Source: Myxococcaceae bacterium
GTDB lineage: Bacteria; Myxococcota; Myxococcia; Myxococcales; Myxococcaceae
Assembly (NCBI GenBank): GCA_016793095.1
Contig: JAEUJQ010000036.1
Span: 1-64,000 of the forward strand
Direction: 5' to 3'
DNA length: 64,000 nucleotides
Position numbers and translations under genes: made by a program. The notes beneath the pieces were generated by a model that saw nothing but the letters and a program-made list of their open reading frames with translations, had not been told where the DNA came from and searched no databases. Position 1 is the stretch's first letter, and each line of letters starts with the position of its first letter. Below are positions 45,714 to 53,743 of this stretch, in pieces.

Positions 45714-46030
45714 CAGGCCGGGCCTCCCCGAGGCGGGGGGCGGCGTAGGGCAGGTCGTCTCCTGCCGTCAACTGAGGCGGCATTCTCACCCGTCGAGAAC
45801 GACGCCCGAAGCCGTCACTTCGCTCGACCAACCGCTTCTCTCCGGAGGTCCCCCGAGCTCCGGCGTCAGCTCAGCCTCGGGCGCTCTCCAACCGCTGGAC
45901 GGGCTCGACCCTGCTCCCGTAGAGCGCAGGGGTGACCGACGTCGAATCCGGGTGGACACAGCAACGCCGACGGGCTCGAGGAATGACGGCGCCTTTCGAA
46001 GGCGCCAGGAGCATGGGCGCTGGCCAGGCC
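45714..46030. other. intergenic region, 317 bases, no gene seen
   Basis: It lies between the barrel-protein start (45713) and the AGPS-like stop (46031), both on the minus strand. It must contain the promoter for the barrel-metalloprotease operon and the end of the AGPS transcript. I see no RNA or protein gene in it. One stem-loop is listed separately. Confidence 0.5.
45988..46006 (-). terminator. possible stem-loop terminator after the AGPS-like gene
   Basis: GGCGCCTT-TCG-AAGGCGCC is an eight-base-pair stem with a three-base loop, 24 bases past the stop of the FAD-oxidase gene. No T-tract follows, so it may act only as an mRNA end stabiliser. Confidence 0.4.
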
Positions 46031-47602
46031 TCAGGGATCGAACAGCACGCCGGGGTTGAGGAGGCCGGCGGGATCGACCGTCTTCTTCGCCGCGCGCAGC
46101 ACGTCCAGGAACGCCGTGGGCACCTCACGCTCGTACCAGGGCCGATGCGTTCGCCCGACGGCGTGGTGGTGGGTGATGGTGCCGCCGTGGGCGGCGATGG
46201 CGTCGCTCGCCGTGCGCTTCAACGCGGTCCACTGCTCGAGCTCAGCGCCCTCGCGTCCCTTCCCGATGAACGTGAAGTACGGGGCGGGGCCATCGGGGTA
46301 GAGGTGCGTGAAGCGGCACGAGATGACGCCGCCGCCGCACTCGCGCTGCAGGGCCTCGTTCATCGCGCCGGTGACGCCCGCGTAGAGCGCGTCGAAGCGG
46401 CTCCAGGTGCAGGCGGTCTCGAAGGTGTCGGCGATCAGGCCGAGGCGAATGAGCGCGTCCTGCAGGTAGGGGCCCTGGAGGAAGGAGCGACGCCACGCTT
46501 CGCCCGCGTCGTTGGCGCGCTCGCCCTCGCCTTCACGAACCTGCGCGCCCTTCTCGCACCGGCCGGAGTGCTTCGCGGTGATCCGGAGCGCCTCCTCGAT
46601 GGCGTGCCGCTGGGAATGCGACGCCGACTCGAACCCGAGGACGAGCACCGACGCGCCGTCGAAGACGACGCCGTTCACCATCGCCTCCATGGCGTCGAGC
46701 AGGCGGCAGTTCGACGGAGAGAGCCCTGACTGCGAGAGCTCGCGCACGGCGGCGACGGCGGCCGGGTACTCGGCGAAGGTGACGCTCGCGGTGGCGCGGA
46801 ACGAGGGGCGTGGGCGAACGCGCATCCACGCCTCGGTGATGACGCCGAGCACGCCCTCGCTGCCGATGACGACGCGGTTTGGATCGACGCCGGCACCCGA
46901 CGCGGGGAAGGACTTCGTCGCGATGACGCCGCGCGGAGTCAGCAGGCGCACCGAGTGCACGAGCTCGTCGATGTGCGTCGGGCCGGTGGCGAAGTGGCCG
47001 CCGGCGCGCGTGGCGATCCACCCGCCGAGGGACGAGAACTCGAACGACTGCGGGAAGCACCGCAGCGTCAGGCCGTGCTGACCGAGCTGCTGCTCGAGCG
47101 CCGGGCCGAACGTGCCCGCCTCGATGCGGGCGAGGCGGGAGGTGGCATCGACCTCCGCGACGCGGCGCAGGTTCGAGAGATCGAGGCTGAGCGTGCCGCT
47201 CGCGCCCTTCCCTGGCCTCGGCTCGACGCCGCCCACGACGCTCGAGCCGCCGCCGAACGGCGTCACCGAGAGCTTCTCGCGCTCGGCGCACTCGAGCACG
47301 GCCACGACGTCCTGCTCGGTGCGGGGCAGCGCCACCACGTCGGGCGCGGTCGAGAAGTCTCCGCGGAAGCCGCGCAGCCGGTCCGGGTACGCCTTGCCCA
47401 TCGCGTGGGCGGCGCGCACGCCGGCATCGCCCGTGGAGAACCCGGCGATGGCCGCGGGAACCCCGACGCGCGGCTGGGGGATCGTCGCCAGCGCGCCGTG
47501 GCGTTCTTTCGCCTCGCCGAAGAAGGGTTCGACGCGCGGGCGCACCTCGTCGAGTGGAATCGCGCTCGCCTCGTCGCCCCAGCCCCACGGGTGCCGTCGC
47601 AT
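46031..47602 (-). CDS. agpS: alkyldihydroxyacetonephosphate synthase (FAD-dependent)
   Basis: The 523-residue FAD enzyme should replace the acyl chain of acyl-DHAP with a fatty alcohol, making the ether bond of ether lipids and plasmalogens. Evidence: 'WGWGDE' at the N-terminus; a PCMH FAD domain with 'PFGGGSSVVGGVE' (115-127) and 'SLGGWIATRAGGHFATGPTH' (about 190-210); and the AGPS-specific 'HHHAVGRTHRPWYERE' (His478-480) near the C-terminus. It matches eukaryotic AGPS better than D-lactate dehydrogenases or glycolate oxidase. Myxobacteria are known to make ether lipids during development. It is divergent from the small secreted protein gene. Confidence 0.87.
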   Translation of the reverse strand: MRRHPWGWGDEASAIPLDEVRPRVEPFFGEAKERHGALATIPQPRVGVPAAIAGFSTGDAGVRAAHAMGKAYPDRLRGFRGDFSTAPDVVALPRTEQDVVAVLECAEREKLSVTPFGGGSSVVGGVEPRPGKGASGTLSLDLSNLRRVAEVDATSRLARIEAGTFGPALEQQLGQHGLTLRCFPQSFEFSSLGGWIATRAGGHFATGPTHIDELVHSVRLLTPRGVIATKSFPASGAGVDPNRVVIGSEGVLGVITEAWMRVRPRPSFRATASVTFAEYPAAVAAVRELSQSGLSPSNCRLLDAMEAMVNGVVFDGASVLVLGFESASHSQRHAIEEALRITAKHSGRCEKGAQVREGEGERANDAGEAWRRSFLQGPYLQDALIRLGLIADTFETACTWSRFDALYAGVTGAMNEALQRECGGGVISCRFTHLYPDGPAPYFTFIGKGREGAELEQWTALKRTASDAIAAHGGTITHHHAVGRTHRPWYEREVPTAFLDVLRAAKKTVDPAGLLNPGVLFDP

Positions 47603-47763
47603 GCGGCCGCTTCTACTCCACCGGCTGGTGCGCGTGGGCGCCGTCTCGGCCGCTCAACCCGTGGATCGACGAACGCGCGCTGTCGCCGGTGGATCGCAGG
47701 CAGGTGCGCCTTCTGCTAACCGTCGATGGACGGCGCGCCGTGCACGCGCCTGAAGCTCGCCGA

Positions 47764-48225
47764 ATGACCGCCCTGCTCGTCACGCTGATGCTGACCGCCG
47801 CGCCGGCCGAGCGGCCGCACCTCGTCGCGAGCGTGCGGGTCTCGACCTTCACGGGGCTGCCCGACGTGCTGGGCGCGTCGGCGACGCTGCACGTCATCCC
47901 GTGGGTCGATCTCGAAGGTGGTGCGTCAGCCTTCGTGTTCTCGCGCGGGTGGTACGCGCGCGGCGGCCCGCGGTGGCTCTTCGAAGACTGGCGCGACGAG
48001 GCGAACCGGGGGCTCACCCTGCGGCTGTCGGCGCTCGCCGGGGTGAAGTCGGTGACGCTGCGTGACTCGAGCTTCCTCGGCTTCCACTTCGCCGCGGCGG
48101 TCGAGCTGACGTACTGGCTCGCCTCGCACCTGGGCCTCACGCTGCAGCTCAGCGGCGGCGGCACCGTGCGCGCGTGGCCCGCGTTCTTCCCCGAGCTGCG
48201 GCTGGCCTGGGGCGCGGGCTTCTGA
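47764..48225 (+). CDS. small secreted or outer-membrane beta protein, unknown
   Basis: The 153-residue product has a signal-like start (MTALLVTLMLTAAPAE) and then mostly amphipathic strands ('LVASVRVSTFTGLPDVLGAS', 'LTLRLSALAGVKSVTLRD', 'LGLTLQLSGGGTVRAW'), which fits a small barrel. No family is recognised. It is divergent from the AGPS gene, and its TGA abuts the ExbD stop (TGATCA at 48223-48228), so the two genes converge with no spacer. Confidence 0.65.
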   Translation: MTALLVTLMLTAAPAERPHLVASVRVSTFTGLPDVLGASATLHVIPWVDLEGGASAFVFSRGWYARGGPRWLFEDWRDEANRGLTLRLSALAGVKSVTLRDSSFLGFHFAAAVELTYWLASHLGLTLQLSGGGTVRAWPAFFPELRLAWGAGF

Positions 48226-48675
48226 TCAGGGCGGCGCGAGCGTCACGTCCGGGAGCAGCGCCGCCCCATCGGGGCCGCTGCGCACGGCGTCCATGGTCTG
48301 AATGAGCAGCTCGAACGGCGTCGCAGGCGTCGCGCGGAGCACGACCTGCCGGGCGCCGTCCTGTCGGTGCGCGCTCGCGGCGCGCTGGAGTCCCTCGAAG
48401 TCCCAGGCGCCGCGCAGTCGTGGGACCCAGGTCGCGCCGTCGCCGCTGCCCAGGCGGAAGCCGTCTTCGTCGATCGCGATCGTGAGCACCGCCGACGCGG
48501 TGGCTCCCTCGGACGAGGTGCTCGCCCTCGCGTTGACGACGCGGGTGAGCGCGAGGCCGGTCATCGACAGCAGCATGAAGAGGATGAGGTTCATCAGGAT
48601 GTCGAGGTACGGGATGATGGTGAGCTCTTCAGCCTCAGCGGCGACCTGGGGACGGGACCGGGGTGACGGACGCAT
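48226..48675 (-). CDS. ExbD/TolR-like energy-transducing protein
   Basis: The 149-residue protein has one N-terminal membrane helix with the ExbD/TolR hallmark 'IPYLDILMNLILFMLL' (Asp25 equals the proton-path Asp of TolR). A periplasmic domain follows that ends in 'LLIQTMDAVRSGPDG', as in the family. ExbD works with ExbB/TolQ to use the proton gradient, but no ExbB-like gene is in the window. ATG 48675 was chosen because the upstream frame is Arg-rich. It follows the L,D-transpeptidase gene by 56 bases on the same strand. Confidence 0.8.
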   Translation of the reverse strand: MRPSPRSRPQVAAEAEELTIIPYLDILMNLILFMLLSMTGLALTRVVNARASTSSEGATASAVLTIAIDEDGFRLGSGDGATWVPRLRGAWDFEGLQRAASAHRQDGARQVVLRATPATPFELLIQTMDAVRSGPDGAALLPDVTLAPP

Positions 48676-48731
48676 GCCGGGACGGACACCGCGGGTCGCA
48701 GCGGGTTCCCGGCCGCGCAGAGCTCGACGCC

Positions 48732-49883
48732 TCACCAGGTGCGGAGTCCGCCATCCGCCAGGGTGCGCGGCGTCCGGTCGATCAGCACCCACAACGACTC
48801 CGCGCCTGCGGGCCCCGGCCAGAGCGTGTGCCAGCCGGTGGGCAGCCTCGGCGGTGACCACTCGAAGAGCCACTCGGCGTCAGCCGTCGAGAGGTTGACG
48901 CAGCCGTGCGTGACCGCCTGGCCGTAGCGGTTGTGCCAGGCCGCCGCGTGAAGTCCCTGGCCGCGCTCGAAGTACTGAATGAACGGCACCTCTTCGATGA
49001 AGTACTCGTCACCGCGCATGCGATCGTGCAGCGCCTTCACGTAGACGCGGTGGAGCCCGGTGCGGGTCCGCCGGTCGGTCTGGTTGCTCCCCGCCGAGAT
49101 GAGCGTCGCGAAGACGGGCGTCGCGCCCTCCCAGGCCGTCAGGGTCTGCTCCGCGAGGTTGACGTGCAGCCACGCGCCCCCGTCTGGCACGCCTTCTGGC
49201 TTCGCTTGCGGCCAGGCGATGCGCACGCCGCTCCCCGGCAGCACGCCTCCATCGACGTGAACCCCGCCGTCGCTCGTGAGCGCGAGCAGTGGAGCGCGCG
49301 CGTACTTCTCGACCGCGACGGAGCCATCGGGGCTGTCGGCGACGCGCAGGCTGGTGCGACGGAACGCGAAGACGAGCGGCAAGGCAGGCTCGCGTTCGCC
49401 GAGCATCGTCGAGTGATCGCGCAGGAGCGTGACGTCGTTCGTCGACACGAAGCCGCCGATCGGCCGCTCGAGCCAGCCCCGGCCGAGCAGGTCATCATCG
49501 CCGCCGAGCACGGCGAGCGTCTTCAGGCCCGGCTCCTCGACGAGCACTGACGCGTCGGGCTTCGGTCGGCTGCGCACCAGCACGCCCCCATCGCGGTCGC
49601 GCGCGACGACCCAGCGGTAGCGCGGGGGCTCGAAGGGAGCGCGGCCGCCGTCAGGGAAGGCGAGGACGCGGAGCGGCACCACGCCTCCCGCTCCGAGCAC
49701 CGCCCAGCCGCGAGGCGCGTCGCACGTCGGGACGCACGCCGTCACCGTCACTGGCGCGCTGCCCATGAGCGCCCCGATGACGGGCGCGCCAGCGTCGGGG
49801 CCCGCGAGCACGCTGGTCGGCGTCGTCACGACCGCCTCGCGCTCGGGCGCCGTCGCGATGAAGATCAACAGGGCGAGCGGCAT
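48732..49883 (-). CDS. L,D-transpeptidase (YkuD) protein
   Basis: The 383-residue protein has a short signal (MPLALLIFIATA), an SH3-like region (about 15-115, 'LVRSRPKPDASVLVEEPG'), and a YkuD domain (about 240-375) with 'HNRYGQAVTHGCVNLS' (catalytic Cys328, His326). L,D-transpeptidases form 3-3 peptidoglycan cross-links or attach proteins to the wall. ATG 49883 was chosen over a longer frame that covers the divergent phytase-like gene. It is probably co-transcribed with the ExbD-like gene. Confidence 0.87.
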   Translation of the reverse strand: MPLALLIFIATAPEREAVVTTPTSVLAGPDAGAPVIGALMGSAPVTVTACVPTCDAPRGWAVLGAGGVVPLRVLAFPDGGRAPFEPPRYRWVVARDRDGGVLVRSRPKPDASVLVEEPGLKTLAVLGGDDDLLGRGWLERPIGGFVSTNDVTLLRDHSTMLGEREPALPLVFAFRRTSLRVADSPDGSVAVEKYARAPLLALTSDGGVHVDGGVLPGSGVRIAWPQAKPEGVPDGGAWLHVNLAEQTLTAWEGATPVFATLISAGSNQTDRRTRTGLHRVYVKALHDRMRGDEYFIEEVPFIQYFERGQGLHAAAWHNRYGQAVTHGCVNLSTADAEWLFEWSPPRLPTGWHTLWPGPAGAESLWVLIDRTPRTLADGGLRTW

Positions 49884-49959
49884 CCCTGCCGACCCTACCT
49901 GAAGCGCGGAAGCTGCTCTGCTCGAGCCGCCGCGGCGGGCCTCGGGGTACGGTGCGGCC

Positions 49960-51919
49960 ATGCGTCGCCTGGTGGTGTCGGTGCTGCTCGCGGGCTGTGC
50001 GGCGAGGCCGGTCGTGCCTGCGCCCTCGCGGCCCGAGCGCGCCCGCCTCATCGCGCACGCAGTGCTTCCGGCGCGGACGTTCCTCGACGGGCCTGCGAGC
50101 GGCGCGCGCCTCGAGCCACGGTTCGGCGGCCCGTTCTCTGGCCAGCCCGTCCAGGGCTTCTCGTCGCTCCAGGTCCTGGGCGGCGACTTCGTCTCGATCA
50201 GCGACAACGGCTACGGCGTTCCCGAGAACTCGGGCGACTTCGTGCTCCGCGGGTGGACGTTGAGGCCTGACTTCGGCGCCGGCCGCCTCACCGCCACGCC
50301 GCGCTTCGCGCTCTCGGACCCGCTGCGCCACCTGCCGTGGCCGATCCGGAACGCGTTCACCACCGACCGGGTCCTCACCGGCGCCGACCTCGATCCAGAG
50401 TCGCTGGTCCGCGCGCCCGACGGCACCTTCTGGCTCGGGGACGAGCACGGGCCGTTCCTGGTGCACGTCGACGCCGCGGGGCGGGTGCTCGAGGCGCCCT
50501 TCGAGGTGCCGATCGACGGGGGCGTGCTCGCGGGGCCCGACTCGCCGTTCCTTCGCGCGAACCTGATGCTGCGCTCGCTCGAGGCGCTCCGGGCCCACGC
50601 GGTGGCGGCTGGCGCGAGCCCCCCGGTCGCCTCGATGGATCACCGCTGGCTCACGTCCGCCGAGCAGGTGCGCGCCCTGCACGTGGCGGGCTTTCGCGTC
50701 ATCCCGTGGACGGTGAACGCGCCCGCGCGCCTCGAGGAGCTGCTCCGGTGGGACGTGGACGGCGTCATCACCGACCGACCGGACCTCGCGGCGTCCTTCG
50801 CCCTCGCAGGCAGGGAGCTGCAGGGGCATCGAGGGGCACGCGGCCTGGCGCCCGAGAACACGCCGGCGGCCTTCGCGCTCGGCCTCGACGCGGGAGCGAA
50901 CGTGCTCGAGCTGGATCTCACGGGCACGGCAGACGACGAGGCGGTGGTGTGGCACGACGCGGCCCTCGCGCCGCCGAAGTGCGAGGGCGTTCCTGACGGC
51001 GGCCTGCTGATCCCCTCGACGAGGCTCGCGGTGCTGTCGCGGCTCGCCTGCGCGGGCACCCTCGCGGAGTTCCCGCTGCAGCGGCGCGACGCCGGCAGCC
51101 ACCGGCTGATGACGCTCACCGACGCGCTGCGGCTCCCGGGCCGGCTCAACCTCGAGACGAAGGTGCACGGCACCGGCCAGCCGCATGACGACGCGGTGTG
51201 GCTGACGCGGCTCCTCATCCGCCGGGTGCTGGAGGCCGACGCGGGCGCGCGGGTGACGCTGCAGTCCTTCGACTGGCGCTCGCTCGAGCTCGCCCACCGT
51301 GAGGCGCCGTGGCTGCAGACGGTCGCGCTGTTCGGCGATCGCTCGAGCCGGGCTGCCGACGACGCGCGGGCGGGGCTGCCCTGGCCAGAGCGCGCGCCTG
51401 CCGTGAACGTCTCGCGGAGCGCCGGCTTCGAGAACCTGGCCCTCGACGGCGATGGCCAGCACCTCGTCGCCATGCTCGAGAAGCCGCTGCCGGGCCATGA
51501 CGCCTGCCTGGCGTGGCGGTTCGACCTGACGACGAAGCGGTTTGGCCTCGCGTTCCGCTTCCCGCTCGACGCGCGGGCCACGGCGGTGGGCGATCTCGCC
51601 CTCGTGGACGAGCGCACCGGCTACGCCCTGGAGCGGGACGACACCGAGCGCCGGGCGGACGGCTTCAAGCGGCTGGTGCGCTTCACGAGATTCGGACGTG
51701 CTGGGCGCGGGGGTCACCAGGCACACCGCGGCGGACCTGCTCGACCTCGCGCTGCCCGACGGCGGCGTCTTCTCGTTCCCGTTCTGGACCATCGAGGGTG
51801 TGGCGCCGCTCGCCGACGGCCGCGTCGCCATCATCAACGACAACAACTTCCCCTTCGGGCGCGGGCGGTCGGAGACGGAGCCCGACGCGACGGAGCTGCT
51901 GCTCGTCGAGCCACGCTGA
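49960..51919 (+). CDS. phytase/esterase-like lipoprotein with inserted GDPD domain, frameshifted
   Basis: The protein starts MRRLVVSVLLAGC (lipobox Cys13). Residues about 60-215 are the first half of an esterase-like phytase domain ('GTFWLGDEHGPFLVHVD'). Residues about 222-278 look like the last strands of a GDPD barrel ('VIPWTVN', 'VDGVITDRPD'). Residues 287-470 hold the GDPD start with HRG (His290), Glu317/Asp319 and His332, the canonical catalytic spacing. The second phytase half begins near 485 ('GFENLALDGDGQ'). Near 51690 the frame must shift: the next codons in frame are Arg-rich, while the +1 frame continues the phytase pattern (SFPFWTIEGVAPLADGR, INDNNFPFGRGR) to a stop at 51917-51919. 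A sequencing error or a real lesion are both possible. Unshifted, the frame runs on into the next gene. Confidence 0.7.
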
Positions 51920-51963
51920 GCGGGAGGCGCCGAGCACCGGTATGCTGCGCCGGGGAGGAAGCC

Positions 51964-53202
51964 GTGGACCGACACGCTGCTGCGCTCGTCTGGAAGCTGG
52001 GGCTCGCCGAGTCCGAGGTCGCGCTGGTTCGCCGGAACGGCGAGGAGCGCTGGCGACTGCCCGGAGGCCCCCTGCTCGACGGGGAGCCGTGGAGCGCCGC
52101 GGCCCACCGCCACGCGAAGGCTGAGCTCGATCGCGCGCTGCGGGTGGGCGACTTCGTCGAGGCGTCCATCGACGGCGAACGGTCGCGCCTCTACTTCGAC
52201 CTCATCCTCGTTGACGCGGCGCCGGCCCAGTACGAGACCGCCTCGGGGCAGGTGTGCTTCGTCACCGCCGAGCGGGCGCTCTCGCTGCTCGACGACGGCC
52301 GTGATCAGCAGACCCTGCGCGTGCACCGCGCGCCCGCGCCGCTGAGGAGCGCGTCGCCCACGCCCGCGCAGCAGCTCCGGCTCTTCCTGTCCGGCCTCAA
52401 CGTGTCCTTCCGGCAACTGCAGCGGGCGCTGGCGTTGCAGTGGGCCGAGCAGCGTGCGCTCGAGGCGAACGGCATCACCGCTGCGAGCCGCCAGGCACGC
52501 GATGAGCTCGCCGCCGCCGAGGCCCTCGCCTGTGACGAGCCCGAGAGCGGCTGGGCGATGCTGAAGCGCGCGCGCCGCACGCAGCTCGCGGCGATGACGC
52601 CCGAGCGACGCCGCGCGCAGTGGCTGATCATTCGCGAGGAGGCGAAGCGGAAGCTCGAGCGCTCGTGGCGGGGCACCGCGGCCAGGGCCCTGATGGGCGG
52701 TGACGACGAGCCCTCGCCCGACGCGATGGCGGCGGTCGCCGAGCTGCTCGACGGCTACCACGACAGCTACTTCGACCGGGCCCGGCTGATACAGACCCGC
52801 CTCGCGCTGATGACGCTGTTGCTTTTTCTGGTGCTCACGGTCCTCGAGAGCGTGTGGTGGTGGAAGGGCTCGACCGACCAGCTGCTCTTCGGGGTGCCGC
52901 TGATGCGCGTGGCGCCGCTGCTCGGCGTCGTGGGCGCCATCTGCTCGAGCCTCGTCTCGTCGCTCGGGGCGAACTCGACCAGGCGGCCGCAGGTGATCGT
53001 GGACTCGATGCTGGTGTTCGGGCGGGTCGCGCTGGGCGCAGGCTCCGGGCTGGGAATGGTGTTGCTGCTGGGGACGACGGTCACCAGCGTCGAGGTGCTC
53101 GCGGCGCTGGCCTTCGTCGCCGGCTTCTCGGAGCGCGCGCTCCCAGCCCAGGTCGAGCGGCTCTTTGGCGAGCTCGACAACGGGCAGAAGGAGACGAAGT
53201 AG
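51964..53202 (+). CDS. degenerate Nudix domain fused to a membrane domain
   Basis: GTG 51964 sits behind GGGGAGGAA. The 412-residue product begins with a Nudix-like domain (1-115). Its box is G35-x5-E41-x7-R49-H-A-K-A-E54, so two of the catalytic Glu (REUxEE) are lost and hydrolysis is unlikely. A long helical region (about 150-275) follows, then three to four membrane helices (about 277-400, 'RLALMTLLLFLVLTVLESVW', 'VAPLLGVVGAICSSLVSSLG'). A domain that binds a nucleotide and signals to a membrane part is one idea. The upstream phytase-like gene is in the same frame only because of its frameshift. Confidence 0.75.
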   Translation: MDRHAAALVWKLGLAESEVALVRRNGEERWRLPGGPLLDGEPWSAAAHRHAKAELDRALRVGDFVEASIDGERSRLYFDLILVDAAPAQYETASGQVCFVTAERALSLLDDGRDQQTLRVHRAPAPLRSASPTPAQQLRLFLSGLNVSFRQLQRALALQWAEQRALEANGITAASRQARDELAAAEALACDEPESGWAMLKRARRTQLAAMTPERRRAQWLIIREEAKRKLERSWRGTAARALMGGDDEPSPDAMAAVAELLDGYHDSYFDRARLIQTRLALMTLLLFLVLTVLESVWWWKGSTDQLLFGVPLMRVAPLLGVVGAICSSLVSSLGANSTRRPQVIVDSMLVFGRVALGAGSGLGMVLLLGTTVTSVEVLAALAFVAGFSERALPAQVERLFGELDNGQKETK

Positions 53203-53237
53203 AGTCAGGTCACTCCTGCTCGGGACGACGAGACGCC

Positions 53238-53600
53238 ATGCCGACGCCACCAGACTTCGCGCGCGCCGCCGCGCTCACTGACGACGCGCTGCTCGCCGAG
53301 TGCGACGAGTCGTTCTTCATCGCTTCAGGGCCCGGCGGGCAGCACCGGAACAAGACCGAGACTGGCGTGCGCCTGGTGCACCGGCCGACCGGGCTCACCA
53401 TCACCGCCACCGAGCGGCGCTCGCAGTTGCAGAACCGGGGCGCGGCGCTCGAGCGGTTGCGGGCGATGCTGGAGAAGCGCGCTCATGTGGACAAGCCACG
53501 GGTCGCCACGAAGCCCAGCAAGGGAGCGAAGCGTCGCAGGCTCGAGGGCAAGCGGCACACGGCGGCCAAGAAGCAGAGCCGCCGCGGCGGGTGGGACTGA
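53238..53600 (+). CDS. GGQ-motif peptidyl-tRNA hydrolase (class I release factor-like)
   Basis: The 120-residue protein is a stand-alone release-factor catalytic domain. 'GPGGQHRNKTETGVRL' (about 34-49) contains the GGQ that hydrolyses peptidyl-tRNA, and a Lys/Arg-rich tail follows, as in ArfB/YaeJ and C12orf65 (mtRF-R) relatives. There is no codon-recognition domain. Such proteins rescue stalled ribosomes; the precise subgroup is not certain. It starts 35 bases after the Nudix-membrane gene and may be co-transcribed. The 143 bases after it, up to the convergent lipoprotein gene, contain two overlapping short stem-loops (GGTTC/GAACC) but no gene. Confidence 0.85.
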   Translation: MPTPPDFARAAALTDDALLAECDESFFIASGPGGQHRNKTETGVRLVHRPTGLTITATERRSQLQNRGAALERLRAMLEKRAHVDKPRVATKPSKGAKRRRLEGKRHTAAKKQSRRGGWD

Positions 53601-53743
53601 CCTTCCCTGGTTCCGCCCCCGAGCCAGGCGGTTCGACGATCAGGAACCGGTCGTGGTTCAGCTCGGCTTCACCCGCCCAGTGTGGACTTGGAGAATCAAC
53701 CGCAGGAGCCGCGGCTGGGGCGTCGCGCCGTCGAGTTCGTAGC

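Noticed and set aside
49960-53202. A single 1080-residue phytase/GDPD-Nudix fusion protein
   Set aside because: The joining segment (51692-51963) is out-of-frame nonsense, and a strong ribosome binding site plus GTG mark a separate downstream start at 51964.
49651-53250. Long antisense frame over the GDPD and Nudix genes
   Set aside because: Low-complexity Arg/Glu-rich shadow with no recognisable start or domain.
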